From Phocaeicola abscessus CCUG 55929 (GTDB taxonomy: Bacteria; Bacteroidota; Bacteroidia; Bacteroidales; Bacteroidaceae): a stretch of 64,000 bases of DNA. A model generated the notes under the pieces. It had not been told where the DNA came from and ran no database searches. It saw nothing but the letters and a program-made list of their open reading frames with translations. Numbering within the stretch: the first letter of the stretch is position 1; every line of letters begins with the position of its first letter. The stretch is taken from contig NZ_HE997183.1 in the NCBI RefSeq assembly GCF_000312445.1, positions 390,348 to 454,347 of the forward strand. Direction: 5' to 3'. A program made the position numbers and the translations under genes. Below are positions 46,586-56,436 of this stretch, in pieces.

Positions 46586-46954
46586 GCCTCCAAAATAATT
46601 CTTGGGGCCTTGCTAAGCCAGTCAAAGCCTCCAAAATAATTCTTTGAAGCTTGCTAAGCCAGTCAAGACGTTCAAAATAATTTTTCGAAGCTTGCTAAGC
46701 CGGTCAAAGCCTCCAAAATAATTTTTCGAAGCTTGCTAAGCCAGTCAAAGCCTCCAAAATAATTTTTCGAAGCTTGCTAAGCCAGTCAAAGCCTCCAAAA
46801 TAATTCTTTGGGCCTTGCTAAGCCAGTCAAGACGTTCAAAATAATTTTTTGAAGCTTGCTAAACCAGTCAAAGCCTCCAAAATAATTTTTTGGGCCTTGC
46901 TAAGCCAGTCAAAGCCTTCAAAATAATTCTTTGGGCCTTGCTAAGCCAGTCGAC
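46586..46954. repeat. Tandem array B: nine 41-bp units
   Basis: Units start at 46586, 46627, 46668, 46709, 46750, 46791, 46832, 46873 and 46914. The unit opens gcctccaaaataattctttg and continues ggccttgctaagccagtcaa. Two unit types alternate irregularly (gcctcc/acgttc at the start and gggcc/gaagc in the middle). It has the same period as array A and shares the ggcctt...agcc...tc...aaaa...ttt order, so the two may be diverged members of one family. It lies in the divergent gap between the DUF4105 and metal-uptake operons. No spacers, no coding function. Confidence 0.95.
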
Positions 46955-47099
46955 TCGCCCGCCGTCAAGTTCGACGCATTTCTGCTACCTACTTGTAGGT
47001 AAAAGGAGGAGGATCGTCCGCAGAAAAACAATTATTAACATTCAAACATCTTCCCGAACGAATAAAAGTCTTTATCTTCGTCATCGCTTAAAGAACGGA
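46955..47099. other. Leader region before the small Cys/His protein
   Basis: About 145 bp with no gene. A near-consensus TATCTTCG at 47074-47081 could be the -7 box of the metal-uptake operon. Confidence 0.35.
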
Positions 47100-47426
47100 A
47101 TGAGGACGAAGACCAAAAACAGAATCATCGTCGCATGGGTGCTGCTCATAGCGCTTATGCCTCTTTTCATTGTGAAAAGCATTCACTATCACAGCGAAAA
47201 GAAAATGATCAGCTGCCACTCGGAAAAGGGATCCGCCCAGCTACCCGCCGACGAATGCGTAGTCTGTCAGTTTACGCTCTCTCCGTTCACCCAGGGCGAA
47301 ACGATTCAAATTCACTGTCTGATTCCGGTTTTCTCTTATAAACCGGTATATCGTGTGGACAAGCCGAGCCATCGCCCTGTCTATTCTCCACATTTACGCG
47401 CTCCTCCTATTTGTCAGGCCATATAG
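47100..47426 (+). CDS. Small Cys/His membrane-anchored protein (DUF2946-like)
   Basis: A 108-residue protein with one N-terminal helix (IIVAWVLLIALMPLFIVKSI) and a periplasmic part rich in possible metal ligands: IHYHSEKKMISCHSEKG and the Cys pair in ECVVCQFTLSPF. Small proteins of this form, which resemble DUF2946, often precede TonB-dependent receptors for metals. A longer upstream frame to 46890 runs into array B and is rejected. Metal handling is inferred from residues and neighbours. Confidence 0.6.
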   Translation: MRTKTKNRIIVAWVLLIALMPLFIVKSIHYHSEKKMISCHSEKGSAQLPADECVVCQFTLSPFTQGETIQIHCLIPVFSYKPVYRVDKPSHRPVYSPHLRAPPICQAI

Positions 47427-47584
47427 CATGAGGTAATCGTATCGTTATCTCCTTTGTTCTATGCCGGCATTTGAGATTATTTGTCGTAGGGCGGATTGCG
47501 CAAATAAAAAGTGTTCATTGACCGGCCGACTGGGATACGAGAGATTATTTCAGTAACTATTTCTGTCAAATAATAAAAGCAGCC

Positions 47585-49726
47585 ATGAAGAGAATAATTA
47601 CCACCGTCGTAATATTCCTGTTCGTCGTTTTATCTCACGCCCAACCGCAGGATACGGTCCAAAGCATGATAAAAAACGGCGTAACGATGAATGAAGTCGT
47701 CATTATAGGAAATAAGAACCAGCGGGACATGCAGATGAAATCCTCGCAAAACCTCGTCAGCATCAGCAAATCCTACCTCGATGCCAACATTGCGGGCAGC
47801 TTGATGCAGAGCTTGGCAGGCATACCTGGAGTAAAAGCCATGCACATCGGCTCCGGGCAATCCAAGCCTGCCATACGGGGATTGGGGTTCAATCGTATGG
47901 CGGTGACGGAGAACGGTATCAAACACGAAGGCCAGCAGTGGGGAGAGGATCACGGTCTGGAGATCGATCAATTCGCCATCGATAAAGTCGAAGTGATCAA
48001 AGGCCCTTCCACCTTGCTCTACGGGTCGGATGCCATTGGAGGCGTCATCAATCTGTACAGCAATTATCTTCCTATCAAACGATGCGAAGGCAAGCTCGAT
48101 CTCTTCGCCCGAAGCAACAACGAATCGGTCGGGCTCTCGGCGCAATTGGCGGGGAAAGGCAAACGCTTTTATTACAAGGCGAACCTGACCTGGATCGACT
48201 ATGCCGATTACCAGGTACCCGTCGACAGCATTCAGTACTATTCTTATTACATTAAGTTGAAAGAGCGACGCTTGCGCAACACGGCAGGGAAAGAACGGGA
48301 CGGAAGCTTGACGCTGGGATACTTGGGAAATAACTTCTCAACCAACTTAAAGGTCTCCGATGCCTATGCCAAAAGCGGATTCTTCGCCGACGCACACGGA
48401 TTGGAAGTACGGATGTCGGACATCGATTACGATCGCTCCCGGCGCGATATCGATCTGCCTTATCACCTGGTCAATCATATCAAAGTACTGAATCAATCGA
48501 CATGGCGATGGGGAACGATCCGCTGGAAAAGCAATCTGGCCTACCAGCACAATCTCCGCAAGGAACAGTCGGAACCCGTATCGCACGGCTACATGCCCCT
48601 GCCCCCCGGTACCTTGGAAAGGAAATATGTAAAGAATACCTATACGGCCCATCTCAGCATGAACGCCTCGATAGCCGAAAAGCATAACCTGAACGCCGGC
48701 GTGAACATGGAATATCAGCATAACAGACGCGGCGGTTGGGGGTTCATCATTCCCGATTTCGAAACGGCTTCCTGCGGAGGATATGTCTACGAGCGGTATC
48801 ATCTGACGGAAAATATGATTCTGAGCGCGGGCGTGCGTTTCGACAGAGTGCATACGCACATCCGCCCTTATCACGACTGGTACAAGACGCCTGTCGAAGG
48901 AGCCGACTCGGTGTATAAGGAACGCTCCGCCGACTTGACACGTTCTTTCCACAGCCTCACCTGGTCGCTCGGCGTGAATTACCATGCAGGGCAATGGATA
49001 TGGAAGGCGAATCTCGGGAAAAGCTTCCGGGCGCCGATTCCGAAAGAATTGGGAGCCGACGGAATCAATTACCACATCTTCCGTTACGAAAAAGGAACAT
49101 CCCGGCTATCGCCGGAAGAATCGTACCAGCTTGATGCCGGCATCCATTGGCACAGTGAGGCCATCCACGTTCAGGTGGATCCGTATTTGAATTATTTTCC
49201 CAATTACATCTATTTGAATCCGACTTCTGCCTATACCGAAGGGTTGCAGACCTACTACTATACGCAGAGCAGAGTGATCCGCTACGGATTCGAAGCGGAA
49301 GCCAGTTATCGGTTTCTACCGAACTGGGAAGCCGGAATAAAAGGAGAGTATCTGCATGCCGAACAACTTTCGGGCGATAAAAAAGGATATACGTTGCCTT
49401 TCTCGCCGCCCTGGTCGGCCAGTGCGGAATTGAAATACATCCTTTCGCCGGAACAGGAAGAGGCGGGCGGCTTCGTTTCGATCACCTGCAAGGTCGTGGG
49501 CGATCAACATGAAATCGTCCCTCCCGAGAAAGCTACCCAGGGATATCAGGTACTGAATATAGCCGTAGGAAAAGTTTTTGCATGGAAAGACTACAGGATA
49601 AGACTGAATCTGCAAGGACTGAATTTATTAAACAAGAGATATTATGACCATACCAGCTACTATCGGTTGATCGATGTGCCCGAACCCGGTCGTAACTTCT
49701 CGCTCATGATAGGATTTGATTTTTAA
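47585..49726 (+). CDS. TonB-dependent outer-membrane receptor, metal type
   Basis: A 713-residue receptor: signal peptide (ITTVVIFLFVVLSHAQ), TonB-box region (NEVVIIGNKNQRDM), plug (about residues 50-165) and barrel ending SLMIGFDF. The plug segment VTENGIKHEGQQWGEDHGLE, followed by IDQFAIDKVEVIKGPSTLLY, resembles metal receptors with acidic/His residues in the plug (ZnuD-like). It lacks the carboxypeptidase-like N-terminal domain and the SusC motif, so it is not a glycan transporter. It is separated by 79 bp from the DUF4625 lipoprotein gene. Confidence 0.85.
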   Translation: MKRIITTVVIFLFVVLSHAQPQDTVQSMIKNGVTMNEVVIIGNKNQRDMQMKSSQNLVSISKSYLDANIAGSLMQSLAGIPGVKAMHIGSGQSKPAIRGLGFNRMAVTENGIKHEGQQWGEDHGLEIDQFAIDKVEVIKGPSTLLYGSDAIGGVINLYSNYLPIKRCEGKLDLFARSNNESVGLSAQLAGKGKRFYYKANLTWIDYADYQVPVDSIQYYSYYIKLKERRLRNTAGKERDGSLTLGYLGNNFSTNLKVSDAYAKSGFFADAHGLEVRMSDIDYDRSRRDIDLPYHLVNHIKVLNQSTWRWGTIRWKSNLAYQHNLRKEQSEPVSHGYMPLPPGTLERKYVKNTYTAHLSMNASIAEKHNLNAGVNMEYQHNRRGGWGFIIPDFETASCGGYVYERYHLTENMILSAGVRFDRVHTHIRPYHDWYKTPVEGADSVYKERSADLTRSFHSLTWSLGVNYHAGQWIWKANLGKSFRAPIPKELGADGINYHIFRYEKGTSRLSPEESYQLDAGIHWHSEAIHVQVDPYLNYFPNYIYLNPTSAYTEGLQTYYYTQSRVIRYGFEAEASYRFLPNWEAGIKGEYLHAEQLSGDKKGYTLPFSPPWSASAELKYILSPEQEEAGGFVSITCKVVGDQHEIVPPEKATQGYQVLNIAVGKVFAWKDYRIRLNLQGLNLLNKRYYDHTSYYRLIDVPEPGRNFSLMIGFDF

Positions 49727-49805
49727 AACAAATATTAAAAACGACGAAGAACGTGCCGAAAAAAAGAGAAACCGGCAAAGACTTCGATTTAAAAAAGTAA
49801 CCATT

Positions 49806-50918
49806 ATGAAAAAGAATTCGATATTTACGATAACATTACTGTGGAGTGCATGTGCACTCATCTTTTCGTCCTGTAAAGACGATAAAACGGAAGATGCCGC
49901 CAAACCAGCCATCGAGTTGAACGAAGTAGGCATGGAAAACAGCAAAACCGTAACAGCCGGAAGCGACCTCCACCTCGAAGGCAAGATCACCGCCGAAAAT
50001 CTGATAAAACGCATCGACATCGATATCCATCAGGAAGAGGGCGGTAGCTTCAAGATCACAAAATCGTTCACCGAAGGCAAGTACATTGGGGTGAAGAATA
50101 CAACCTTCCACGAACATATCGATATTCCCGCCGACGCTCCCGCCGGGAAATATCACCTGCACTTCTCCGTGACCGATCAGTCGGGACAAACGGAAATGAA
50201 AGAATCGGAACTGACCGTAAAAGCCGTCGCCGCACATATCAAGGTGGAAGACCTGAAGTTCGGCGCGTCGCACGATTTCCCCGACAACAAGATCGGCTAT
50301 GCAGGCACCAAACCGATGATATCCGCCCATATCACAGCGGAAAACGGCCTCGAAAAGATTAAAGTATTTATCCATAACGAAGAAGGTACGCCTGCCTTCG
50401 AAATAGATACCACCTATACGTTCAACGGCGAAAAAGAATGGGGCACCGGCGGACAACACAAACACGTCGTCGTTTCCGAAAAGGCTCCCGTGGGCGAATA
50501 TCACCTGCACTTCAACGTCTACGATAAAAACGGAGAAGTGTCGGAACACGCCATCGAAGGCATCTTCTTCAAAAAGAGCGATGCCGCCTTGTCGGAGATC
50601 GAAATAGGAACCAATCGCTCGGCTACTGCCTCCGACATACCGACGAAGTTCAAGGTAAAAGCCGAGGATGACCTGCATGCGATCCGCACGCGCATTTACA
50701 AAGAAACCGCCCCGAGCGAATACTTCTACAACCGTACATGGAAAGAAGCATTTGCCGGCAAAGAGCTGAAAGAATACGCTTTCTCCCAAAAGCTGGAAGC
50801 GAAGGACGATAAAGGCAATCCTACCGCCGCAGGAACATATATTCTCGAGATCAGAGTGGAATATGCGCAGGGGGCGAACAAAGTATTCAAGGAGAAATTT
50901 AACATTATAGAAAAATAA
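49806..50918 (+). CDS. DUF4625 lipoprotein with repeated His-containing domains
   Basis: A 370-residue lipoprotein; ATG 49806 starts MKKNSIFTITLLWSACAL with lipobox FSSC. At least two tandem beta domains share a motif ending in a His pair: HEHIDIPADAPAGKYHLHF and KHVVVSEKAPVGEYHLHF; a third, divergent domain follows. This matches the DUF4625 lipoproteins found next to TonB receptors. The repeated HxHF motif and HEH/HKH turns suggest metal capture at the surface, delivering to one or both adjacent TonB receptors; inference only. Confidence 0.7.
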   Translation: MKKNSIFTITLLWSACALIFSSCKDDKTEDAAKPAIELNEVGMENSKTVTAGSDLHLEGKITAENLIKRIDIDIHQEEGGSFKITKSFTEGKYIGVKNTTFHEHIDIPADAPAGKYHLHFSVTDQSGQTEMKESELTVKAVAAHIKVEDLKFGASHDFPDNKIGYAGTKPMISAHITAENGLEKIKVFIHNEEGTPAFEIDTTYTFNGEKEWGTGGQHKHVVVSEKAPVGEYHLHFNVYDKNGEVSEHAIEGIFFKKSDAALSEIEIGTNRSATASDIPTKFKVKAEDDLHAIRTRIYKETAPSEYFYNRTWKEAFAGKELKEYAFSQKLEAKDDKGNPTAAGTYILEIRVEYAQGANKVFKEKFNIIEK

Positions 50919-50945
50919 ATCCGCACTTAAAAATTTAAAGTATTT

Positions 50946-51428
50946 ATGACAAACGACAAGCATTTGATCATCTACAGCTTGCTCATCTTCCTCTTTGCTA
51001 CAAGTTGTAGCAAAGAGGACAACGGCAAGGACCTGGATAAACCCGTCATCGAAACGAGCAGTGAGGCCGTTCCGCAGAACTGTCAGGCATACCGCAAAGG
51101 AGAGGAAATTCCCTTTCGATGCACTTTTACCGACAACGTGGAATTAGGAAGCTACAACATCGAAATTCATCATAATTTCGATCACCATACCCATAGCACG
51201 GAAGCAGGGGATTGTTCATTGGACAAAATAAAAGCCCCCGTACGACCGTGGGTGTACAATAAGGATTTCACTATTCCAGAGAAATCATCGCGCTACGACG
51301 CGCAAGTAAATATCCCTGTTCCCACGGAGATCGATTCGGGAGACTATCATTTCATGATCAGAGTAACCGACAAATCCGGCTGGCAAGAACTGAAAGCCGT
51401 AAGCATAAAGATTTTGGATAAAGAATAA
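50946..51428 (+). CDS. Second DUF4625-type lipoprotein, single domain, His-rich
   Basis: A 160-residue lipoprotein (lipobox ATSC) with one domain like those of the preceding gene: a His cluster in IEIHHNFDHHTHSTEAGDC and the terminal motif SGDYHFMIRVTDKSGW. The cluster of seven His in about fifteen residues is a strong candidate metal site. It lies 27 bp after its larger paralogue and 39 bp before the second receptor gene. Confidence 0.75.
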   Translation: MTNDKHLIIYSLLIFLFATSCSKEDNGKDLDKPVIETSSEAVPQNCQAYRKGEEIPFRCTFTDNVELGSYNIEIHHNFDHHTHSTEAGDCSLDKIKAPVRPWVYNKDFTIPEKSSRYDAQVNIPVPTEIDSGDYHFMIRVTDKSGWQELKAVSIKILDKE

Positions 51429-51467
51429 ACGAAAACATACATATACAATAACCAAACAATCATTTTT

Positions 51468-53840
51468 ATGAACCATATACACGATAAAAAACAAACACTC
51501 ATCTATTTGTTCATCACCCTGCAACTGCTTTTCTCCCCGCTGTTCGCCAACGATAACCTACCCTTGCCCCGTAAGGATACGGACGCCAACATATACGGGC
51601 ACGTAAAAGACAAAAAGAACGGAGAACACCTGCCGTACATCAATATCGTGATAAAAGGCACGACGATCGGCACGACGACCGATGCCTCCGGGCATTACTT
51701 CTTGAAAAACGTGCCTGTAGGTACCCTGACCGTGGAAGTCAAATATCTCGGATACCGCACGATACAAAGGAAAGTGACCGTCCGGAAGAACACTACTCAA
51801 GAGCTGAACTTCGAACTGGAAGAGGACGATATCGCCTTGGACGAAGTCGTCATTTCCGCCAATCGAATGGAAACGATGCGCAGAGTTGCTCCGAACCTGG
51901 TCAACGTCGTCGACTCGAAACTGTTCGAATCCACCCATTCTACTTGCCTGGCGCAAGGATTATGTTTTCAGCCGGGAGTACGCGTGGAGGACAATTGCCA
52001 GAACTGCGGCTTTACTCAAGTCAGAATCAACGGATTGGACGGACACTATTCGCAAATACTGATCGATTCGCGCCCGATCTTCTCGGCCTTGACCGGAGTG
52101 TACGGGTTGGAGCAAATACCATCGAACATGATCGAACGGGTAGAAGTAGTACGCGGGGGCGGTTCCGCCTTATTCGGGGCATCGGCCATCGGAGGCACTA
52201 TCAACATCATCACCAAAGAGCCTGCCCGCAATTCGGCAGAAACTACCCACTCGCTGATGTCGTTAGGCGGCAAGAACTCTTTCGAAAACAATACCACATT
52301 AAACGCATCGTTAGTGACGAACGACAATAAGGCGGGATTCTTTGTCTACGGGCAGAATCGGTATCGCGCCGGCTACGATCGCGACGGAGACGGATATACG
52401 GAACTCCCCACTCTAAGAAACCAAACCCTCGGCCTGCGCTCCTTCCTGAGGCTTTCGCCTTATTCCAAACTGAGCTTGCAATATCATGGCATCAATGAGT
52501 TCCGCCGCGGGGGAAACCTGCTGAGACGCCCGCCTCACGAAGCCAATATCGCCGAACAGGTAGAACACAACATCAACGGCGGCGGATTGAGTTACGATTA
52601 CTTCGCTCCCGACGAAAAGAATCACATTAACGTCTATTTTTCCTTCCAGCATACGGCCAGAAAGAGTTATTACGGCGGTACCGGGGAAGGCATCAGCGAC
52701 GAAGATAAAGCAAATGCAATGAAAGCCTACGGAACCACCAGCGACCTGACTTTAGTCGGCGGCGCCCAATATGTCCATTCGTTCGACAGGCTGCTCTTCA
52801 TGCCTTCCGACTTTACGATGGGCGCAGAATACAATCACGACGGGCTGAAAGATGAGGTACCGGCTTATCAGAGACTCATGGATCAGAAAGTACGCATTGC
52901 CAGCGCCTTCCTGCAAAACGAATGGAAAAACGAACGGTGGAGCTTCCTCATAGGGAGTCGCATCGATAAACACAACATGGTGAATCACGCCATCTTCTCA
53001 CCCAGAGTAAACCTGCGCTTCAACCCCAGTAGAAATGTCAACCTGCGCGCCAGCTACTCCGGCGGATTCCGCGCCCCACAAGCCTTCGACGAAGACCTGC
53101 ACGTAGGCATTGTCGGAGGAGAACGGGTAGTAACGCGCTTAGCTGATGGTCTGAAAGAAGAACGTTCGCACAGTTTCAGCCTTTCGACCGATTTATACCA
53201 TACCTTCGGAAAAATACAGACCAATCTATTGATAGAAGGTTTTTGCACCCTGCTGGACGATGTCTTCGCTTCGAGAAAATTAGACCAGAAAGATCCGCAA
53301 GGCAACGAAATTCAAGAACGTTACAACGCTTACGGAGCAAAGGTCTGGGGAGTGAATGTGGAAGGAAAGACGGCATTCACCTCCTGGTTCCAATTGCAAG
53401 CCGGTATCACTTTGCAAAAGAGTCGCTACGACGAAGCGGTGGAATGGGACGAAAACGCACCGAAGGAGAAAAGGATGATGCGTACTCCCGACGTATATGG
53501 GTACTTTACCGCTACTCTCAATCCGATGAAGCGATTGACCGCCTCTCTATCCGGCACCTATACCGGAAAAATGTTGGTCGGACGCGCCGGTATCGATGAG
53601 GGACCGGCGAAACGGGCTCCGCTCGCCGTCCATACGCCCGATTTCTTCACGCTGAACCTGAAAATGGCCTACGATATGCCCCTGTACAAGCATACCACAC
53701 TGCAAGTCAACGCAGGCATACAAAACGTAACGGATGCCTATCAGAAAGATTTCGATAAAGGGTGGAATCGCGACTCGGGATATATCTACGGGCCGTCTCT
53801 GCCAAGAAGCTACTTCATCGGTGCCAAAATAAGTTATTGA
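51468..53840 (+). CDS. TonB-dependent receptor with carboxypeptidase-like N-terminal domain
   Basis: A 790-residue receptor. Signal peptide, then a CarboxypepD-regulatory-like domain (about residues 40-115, NIYGHVKDKKNGEHLPYINI), a TonB box (LDEVVISANRMETM), and a plug with a Cys-containing segment (CFQPGVRVEDNCQNCGFTQV) that could bind metal or form disulfides, followed by RVEVVRGGGSALFGASAIGG. The barrel ends RSYFIGAKISY. A strong terminator follows, so this is the last gene of the locus. A metal or metal-chelate substrate is likely from the neighbours. Confidence 0.88.
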   Translation: MNHIHDKKQTLIYLFITLQLLFSPLFANDNLPLPRKDTDANIYGHVKDKKNGEHLPYINIVIKGTTIGTTTDASGHYFLKNVPVGTLTVEVKYLGYRTIQRKVTVRKNTTQELNFELEEDDIALDEVVISANRMETMRRVAPNLVNVVDSKLFESTHSTCLAQGLCFQPGVRVEDNCQNCGFTQVRINGLDGHYSQILIDSRPIFSALTGVYGLEQIPSNMIERVEVVRGGGSALFGASAIGGTINIITKEPARNSAETTHSLMSLGGKNSFENNTTLNASLVTNDNKAGFFVYGQNRYRAGYDRDGDGYTELPTLRNQTLGLRSFLRLSPYSKLSLQYHGINEFRRGGNLLRRPPHEANIAEQVEHNINGGGLSYDYFAPDEKNHINVYFSFQHTARKSYYGGTGEGISDEDKANAMKAYGTTSDLTLVGGAQYVHSFDRLLFMPSDFTMGAEYNHDGLKDEVPAYQRLMDQKVRIASAFLQNEWKNERWSFLIGSRIDKHNMVNHAIFSPRVNLRFNPSRNVNLRASYSGGFRAPQAFDEDLHVGIVGGERVVTRLADGLKEERSHSFSLSTDLYHTFGKIQTNLLIEGFCTLLDDVFASRKLDQKDPQGNEIQERYNAYGAKVWGVNVEGKTAFTSWFQLQAGITLQKSRYDEAVEWDENAPKEKRMMRTPDVYGYFTATLNPMKRLTASLSGTYTGKMLVGRAGIDEGPAKRAPLAVHTPDFFTLNLKMAYDMPLYKHTTLQVNAGIQNVTDAYQKDFDKGWNRDSGYIYGPSLPRSYFIGAKISY

Positions 53841-53854
53841 GCACCTTCCGACTT

Positions 53855-53890
53855 ACCAGAATCTATACCCTTTCGGGTATAGATTCTGGT
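53855..53890 (+). terminator. Strong terminator after the metal-uptake locus
   Basis: A perfect 16-bp inverted repeat (accagaatctataccc / gggtatagattctggt) with a 4-nt loop, 15 bp after the receptor stop. It is followed by TTTCGG, a short T-run. The next 195 bp up to the minus-strand operon hold nothing recognised. Confidence 0.85.
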
Positions 53891-54085
53891 TTCGGTTGGC
53901 GGCGGGAACCATCAGCAGACTGATATGTCGATGGTCGGCATCTTTTCCTTCTTCCCCATCTTCGCATTAGGGAAGAAAGTAAGGAAATAAATCGAGTTGG
54001 CACTTTACTGATCCGTAACAAGTCTCAAACCGTTCGGTCTCGCTCCGGATAAGAGCAGAGAAAGTTAGAAGCTCTATTATTCCGA

Positions 54086-56425
54086 CTATTTCAGGAACCG
54101 ATCGATAAAAGCATAGGCCCGTTCCCTTATTTCCGGAGGAAAATCATGCCCGCACGCAGGAAAAACCGTCTCAAACTTATCCGAGGCATGTAGCAACGCG
54201 TACACTTCAGCAATGTGTTCCGCTCCAATCCTTACGCCCTCTATCGAAAAATTACCGTCATACAGCGGCGAAACGGAACAAAAGGGACGAGGAGCGATAC
54301 AGGCAATCACTTCATCGAAATCGAAAGGCATCCGCTCGGGATCCAACCCATACTTAGTCTTGACAAGCGGCATGTATCGGTCTTGAGCCCAAGGTCCCAA
54401 CCGGCCTCCATACAGTTTCGTAGCCTCTTCACCCACATTGTAATAATCCAACAAGGTCCAACCGCAACTCGAAACCGTCACTTTGATCCGCGGATCGAAA
54501 GCCGCGACGAAAATAGCGTTATGTCCGCCGAGCGAATGCCCAATGACTCCGATCTTTTCCTTATCGACATAAGGAAGCGACTGCAACAGATCCACACAAG
54601 CGATATGATTGAAAATGCCTTTCATCGTTCCCGAAACATAACGGTCTTTCCGAAAGTTATGATCGGCCAATTCGCCGAATCCCGGATAATCCGGTGCAAT
54701 CACCACGTATCCCCGTTCCGCCAACTCGCGCGCATAAGCTCGGTTGGCAATGGAAGTGGTACCGTCTATAATGCGTTTCCCTTCTGTTCCCGTGCTGTGC
54801 AAGGCTAACACGGCCGGATATGTTTTTCCTTCGATATCTTTAGGTTTGTACAGATAGGCGTAAACTTTTTCGGCAGGAGCTGCTTCGAAACGGATACTGT
54901 AACGGATATACCGTCCCCGATCGAGAGAATCGACATAATGAATCGCCATGTCGTGCGGAGTATCCACAGGCAAGGGGCCCATTGCTTTTTGCATATTCGT
55001 CAAGATCTCCTGCCTTTGTTGTTCCCAATTCGCTTTCGTCTCCATTTTCCACGGATCTCTCCGATCGGCCTTCTCGAGAAGCGTACGCATCGTTTTCATC
55101 AGATAATCTTCCGCATCGGGCGCTACCGGGCTCGATTCGATTTCATATCCACCTTCTTCGTAATCCTTCTTCGTCCCCACATAAAATGGGCCGTAATCGC
55201 CATAAGCGGCCATGGCTACAAATTTATCGGGAGCCATGGCCTTCGCAGCCAACTGATACTGTACGAACAGCTCGCCGGGCATGAACAGGATGCGGGCGTC
55301 GCCGACGGCCAAGCAAGCGGTTCCGATACTTTTCCCCTGCAGGCGTCTTTTATACCATCCCAAACGCCCCATATTATTCGCCAGAATCCGCTCGCTCATA
55401 CCTGAGAAGGTATGCGCTATCTCCGCCACTTTCGGATTATACGGTAGGAAGAGCGGTTCTGTCACCCAACGCAGGTCGTTCGCTCCGACAAGGTACTTTC
55501 GGGTATTTTTCCAGGCGCGCTCCATCCCGTCGGCGAGACGTCGAGCGAGCGTATCGCGCAACTCGTGAGTACCGTCGTTATACTTCCCGGCAGCAATATT
55601 CCCTCCCGCCCCGTTGAAATGAACATGCAACGCATCCGGAACGGCCAGCTGACGAAGGAAACGGGCGATGCCGGGGAAATCGGGATTGGCCACCTTTGTC
55701 AGATAGTAACTCTGAGGATGCGTAGCATAAAAACTGAGGACGGCCAAAGGTTTATCGCCGTTCCAGAAACTCAGCAAGGATACGTCCGGATCGATCAGTC
55801 CTTCGGGCAAAGCCCGCACCGCCGGATCTTTTTCCGCTGAGCTACGCATAGAAACGATCTTCCCGTCCTTTATATTGACTCTGCGATTAGAGGCAACCTT
55901 GTACACGGGCGCTTTCCCCAGACCGACGCTCGTCACGGGCTGCTCCTTCGAAAGCCCCATGCGAATGCCATCCTGTATGTCTTTGATCAGTTTCCGGGCG
56001 AACGTCCCGTCGAAACAACTCGGATCCATGCCGTGTTCTTTTAAGATTTTCTCGGCGGTAAAATCACATATCGGTGCGTCGTGCTGATGGAGGGTGTGTA
56101 CCTCCACGCGTTCCGGTGTAGTCCCGGCCGCCTCGGCCAAAGAAGCCTTAAAAACATCCTGTGCTTCATTGGCGATGCCGATCCAATCGATGGCACACAG
56201 CACAATCGGCTTTCCCGCCCCCAAAAGCACGACTCCCTTGGCCCGCAAGGAGAGATCGCCCGATTTTTCCATCGGGTCATAAGTCAGCTGAGTGCCTACC
56301 GGCGGGGTAGCGCTGACATCGAAGGTCGAAAGCCGCAACCCCTTCTCATTTAAAAGAGATTGGGCAAACGTCATTTGCCCAATTCCCATCATCATATATA
56401 AAACAAAGAATAATTTTTTCATCAT
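54086..56425 (-). CDS. Neutral-ceramidase-like domain fused to alpha/beta-hydrolase esterase
   Basis: A 779-residue exported protein with signal peptide (LFFVLYMMMGIGQMTFAQ). Residues about 30-440 are neutral ceramidase-like: the metal segment HTLHQHDAP (His113, His115), the later site FYATHPQSYY (His236) and GDARILFMPGELFVQY. Residues about 470-779 are an acetyl-xylan-esterase/dienelactone-hydrolase type alpha/beta hydrolase with nucleophile Ser631 in GHSLGG, probable acid Asp723 (SPLYDGNFS) and His760 (CGHDFPPE). Adjacent ATG codons at 56425 and 56422 both fit; upstream frame is a shadow. The second amide/ester hydrolase in the operon. Likely removes acyl groups from the operon's substrate. 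Confidence 0.75.
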   Translation of the reverse strand: MMKKLFFVLYMMMGIGQMTFAQSLLNEKGLRLSTFDVSATPPVGTQLTYDPMEKSGDLSLRAKGVVLLGAGKPIVLCAIDWIGIANEAQDVFKASLAEAAGTTPERVEVHTLHQHDAPICDFTAEKILKEHGMDPSCFDGTFARKLIKDIQDGIRMGLSKEQPVTSVGLGKAPVYKVASNRRVNIKDGKIVSMRSSAEKDPAVRALPEGLIDPDVSLLSFWNGDKPLAVLSFYATHPQSYYLTKVANPDFPGIARFLRQLAVPDALHVHFNGAGGNIAAGKYNDGTHELRDTLARRLADGMERAWKNTRKYLVGANDLRWVTEPLFLPYNPKVAEIAHTFSGMSERILANNMGRLGWYKRRLQGKSIGTACLAVGDARILFMPGELFVQYQLAAKAMAPDKFVAMAAYGDYGPFYVGTKKDYEEGGYEIESSPVAPDAEDYLMKTMRTLLEKADRRDPWKMETKANWEQQRQEILTNMQKAMGPLPVDTPHDMAIHYVDSLDRGRYIRYSIRFEAAPAEKVYAYLYKPKDIEGKTYPAVLALHSTGTEGKRIIDGTTSIANRAYARELAERGYVVIAPDYPGFGELADHNFRKDRYVSGTMKGIFNHIACVDLLQSLPYVDKEKIGVIGHSLGGHNAIFVAAFDPRIKVTVSSCGWTLLDYYNVGEEATKLYGGRLGPWAQDRYMPLVKTKYGLDPERMPFDFDEVIACIAPRPFCSVSPLYDGNFSIEGVRIGAEHIAEVYALLHASDKFETVFPACGHDFPPEIRERAYAFIDRFLK

Positions 56426-56436
56426 AATCCGATTTT

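Noticed and set aside
46890..47099. N-terminal extension of the small Cys/His protein into array B
   Set aside because: It would translate tandem-repeat DNA; ATG 47100 gives a standard membrane anchor.
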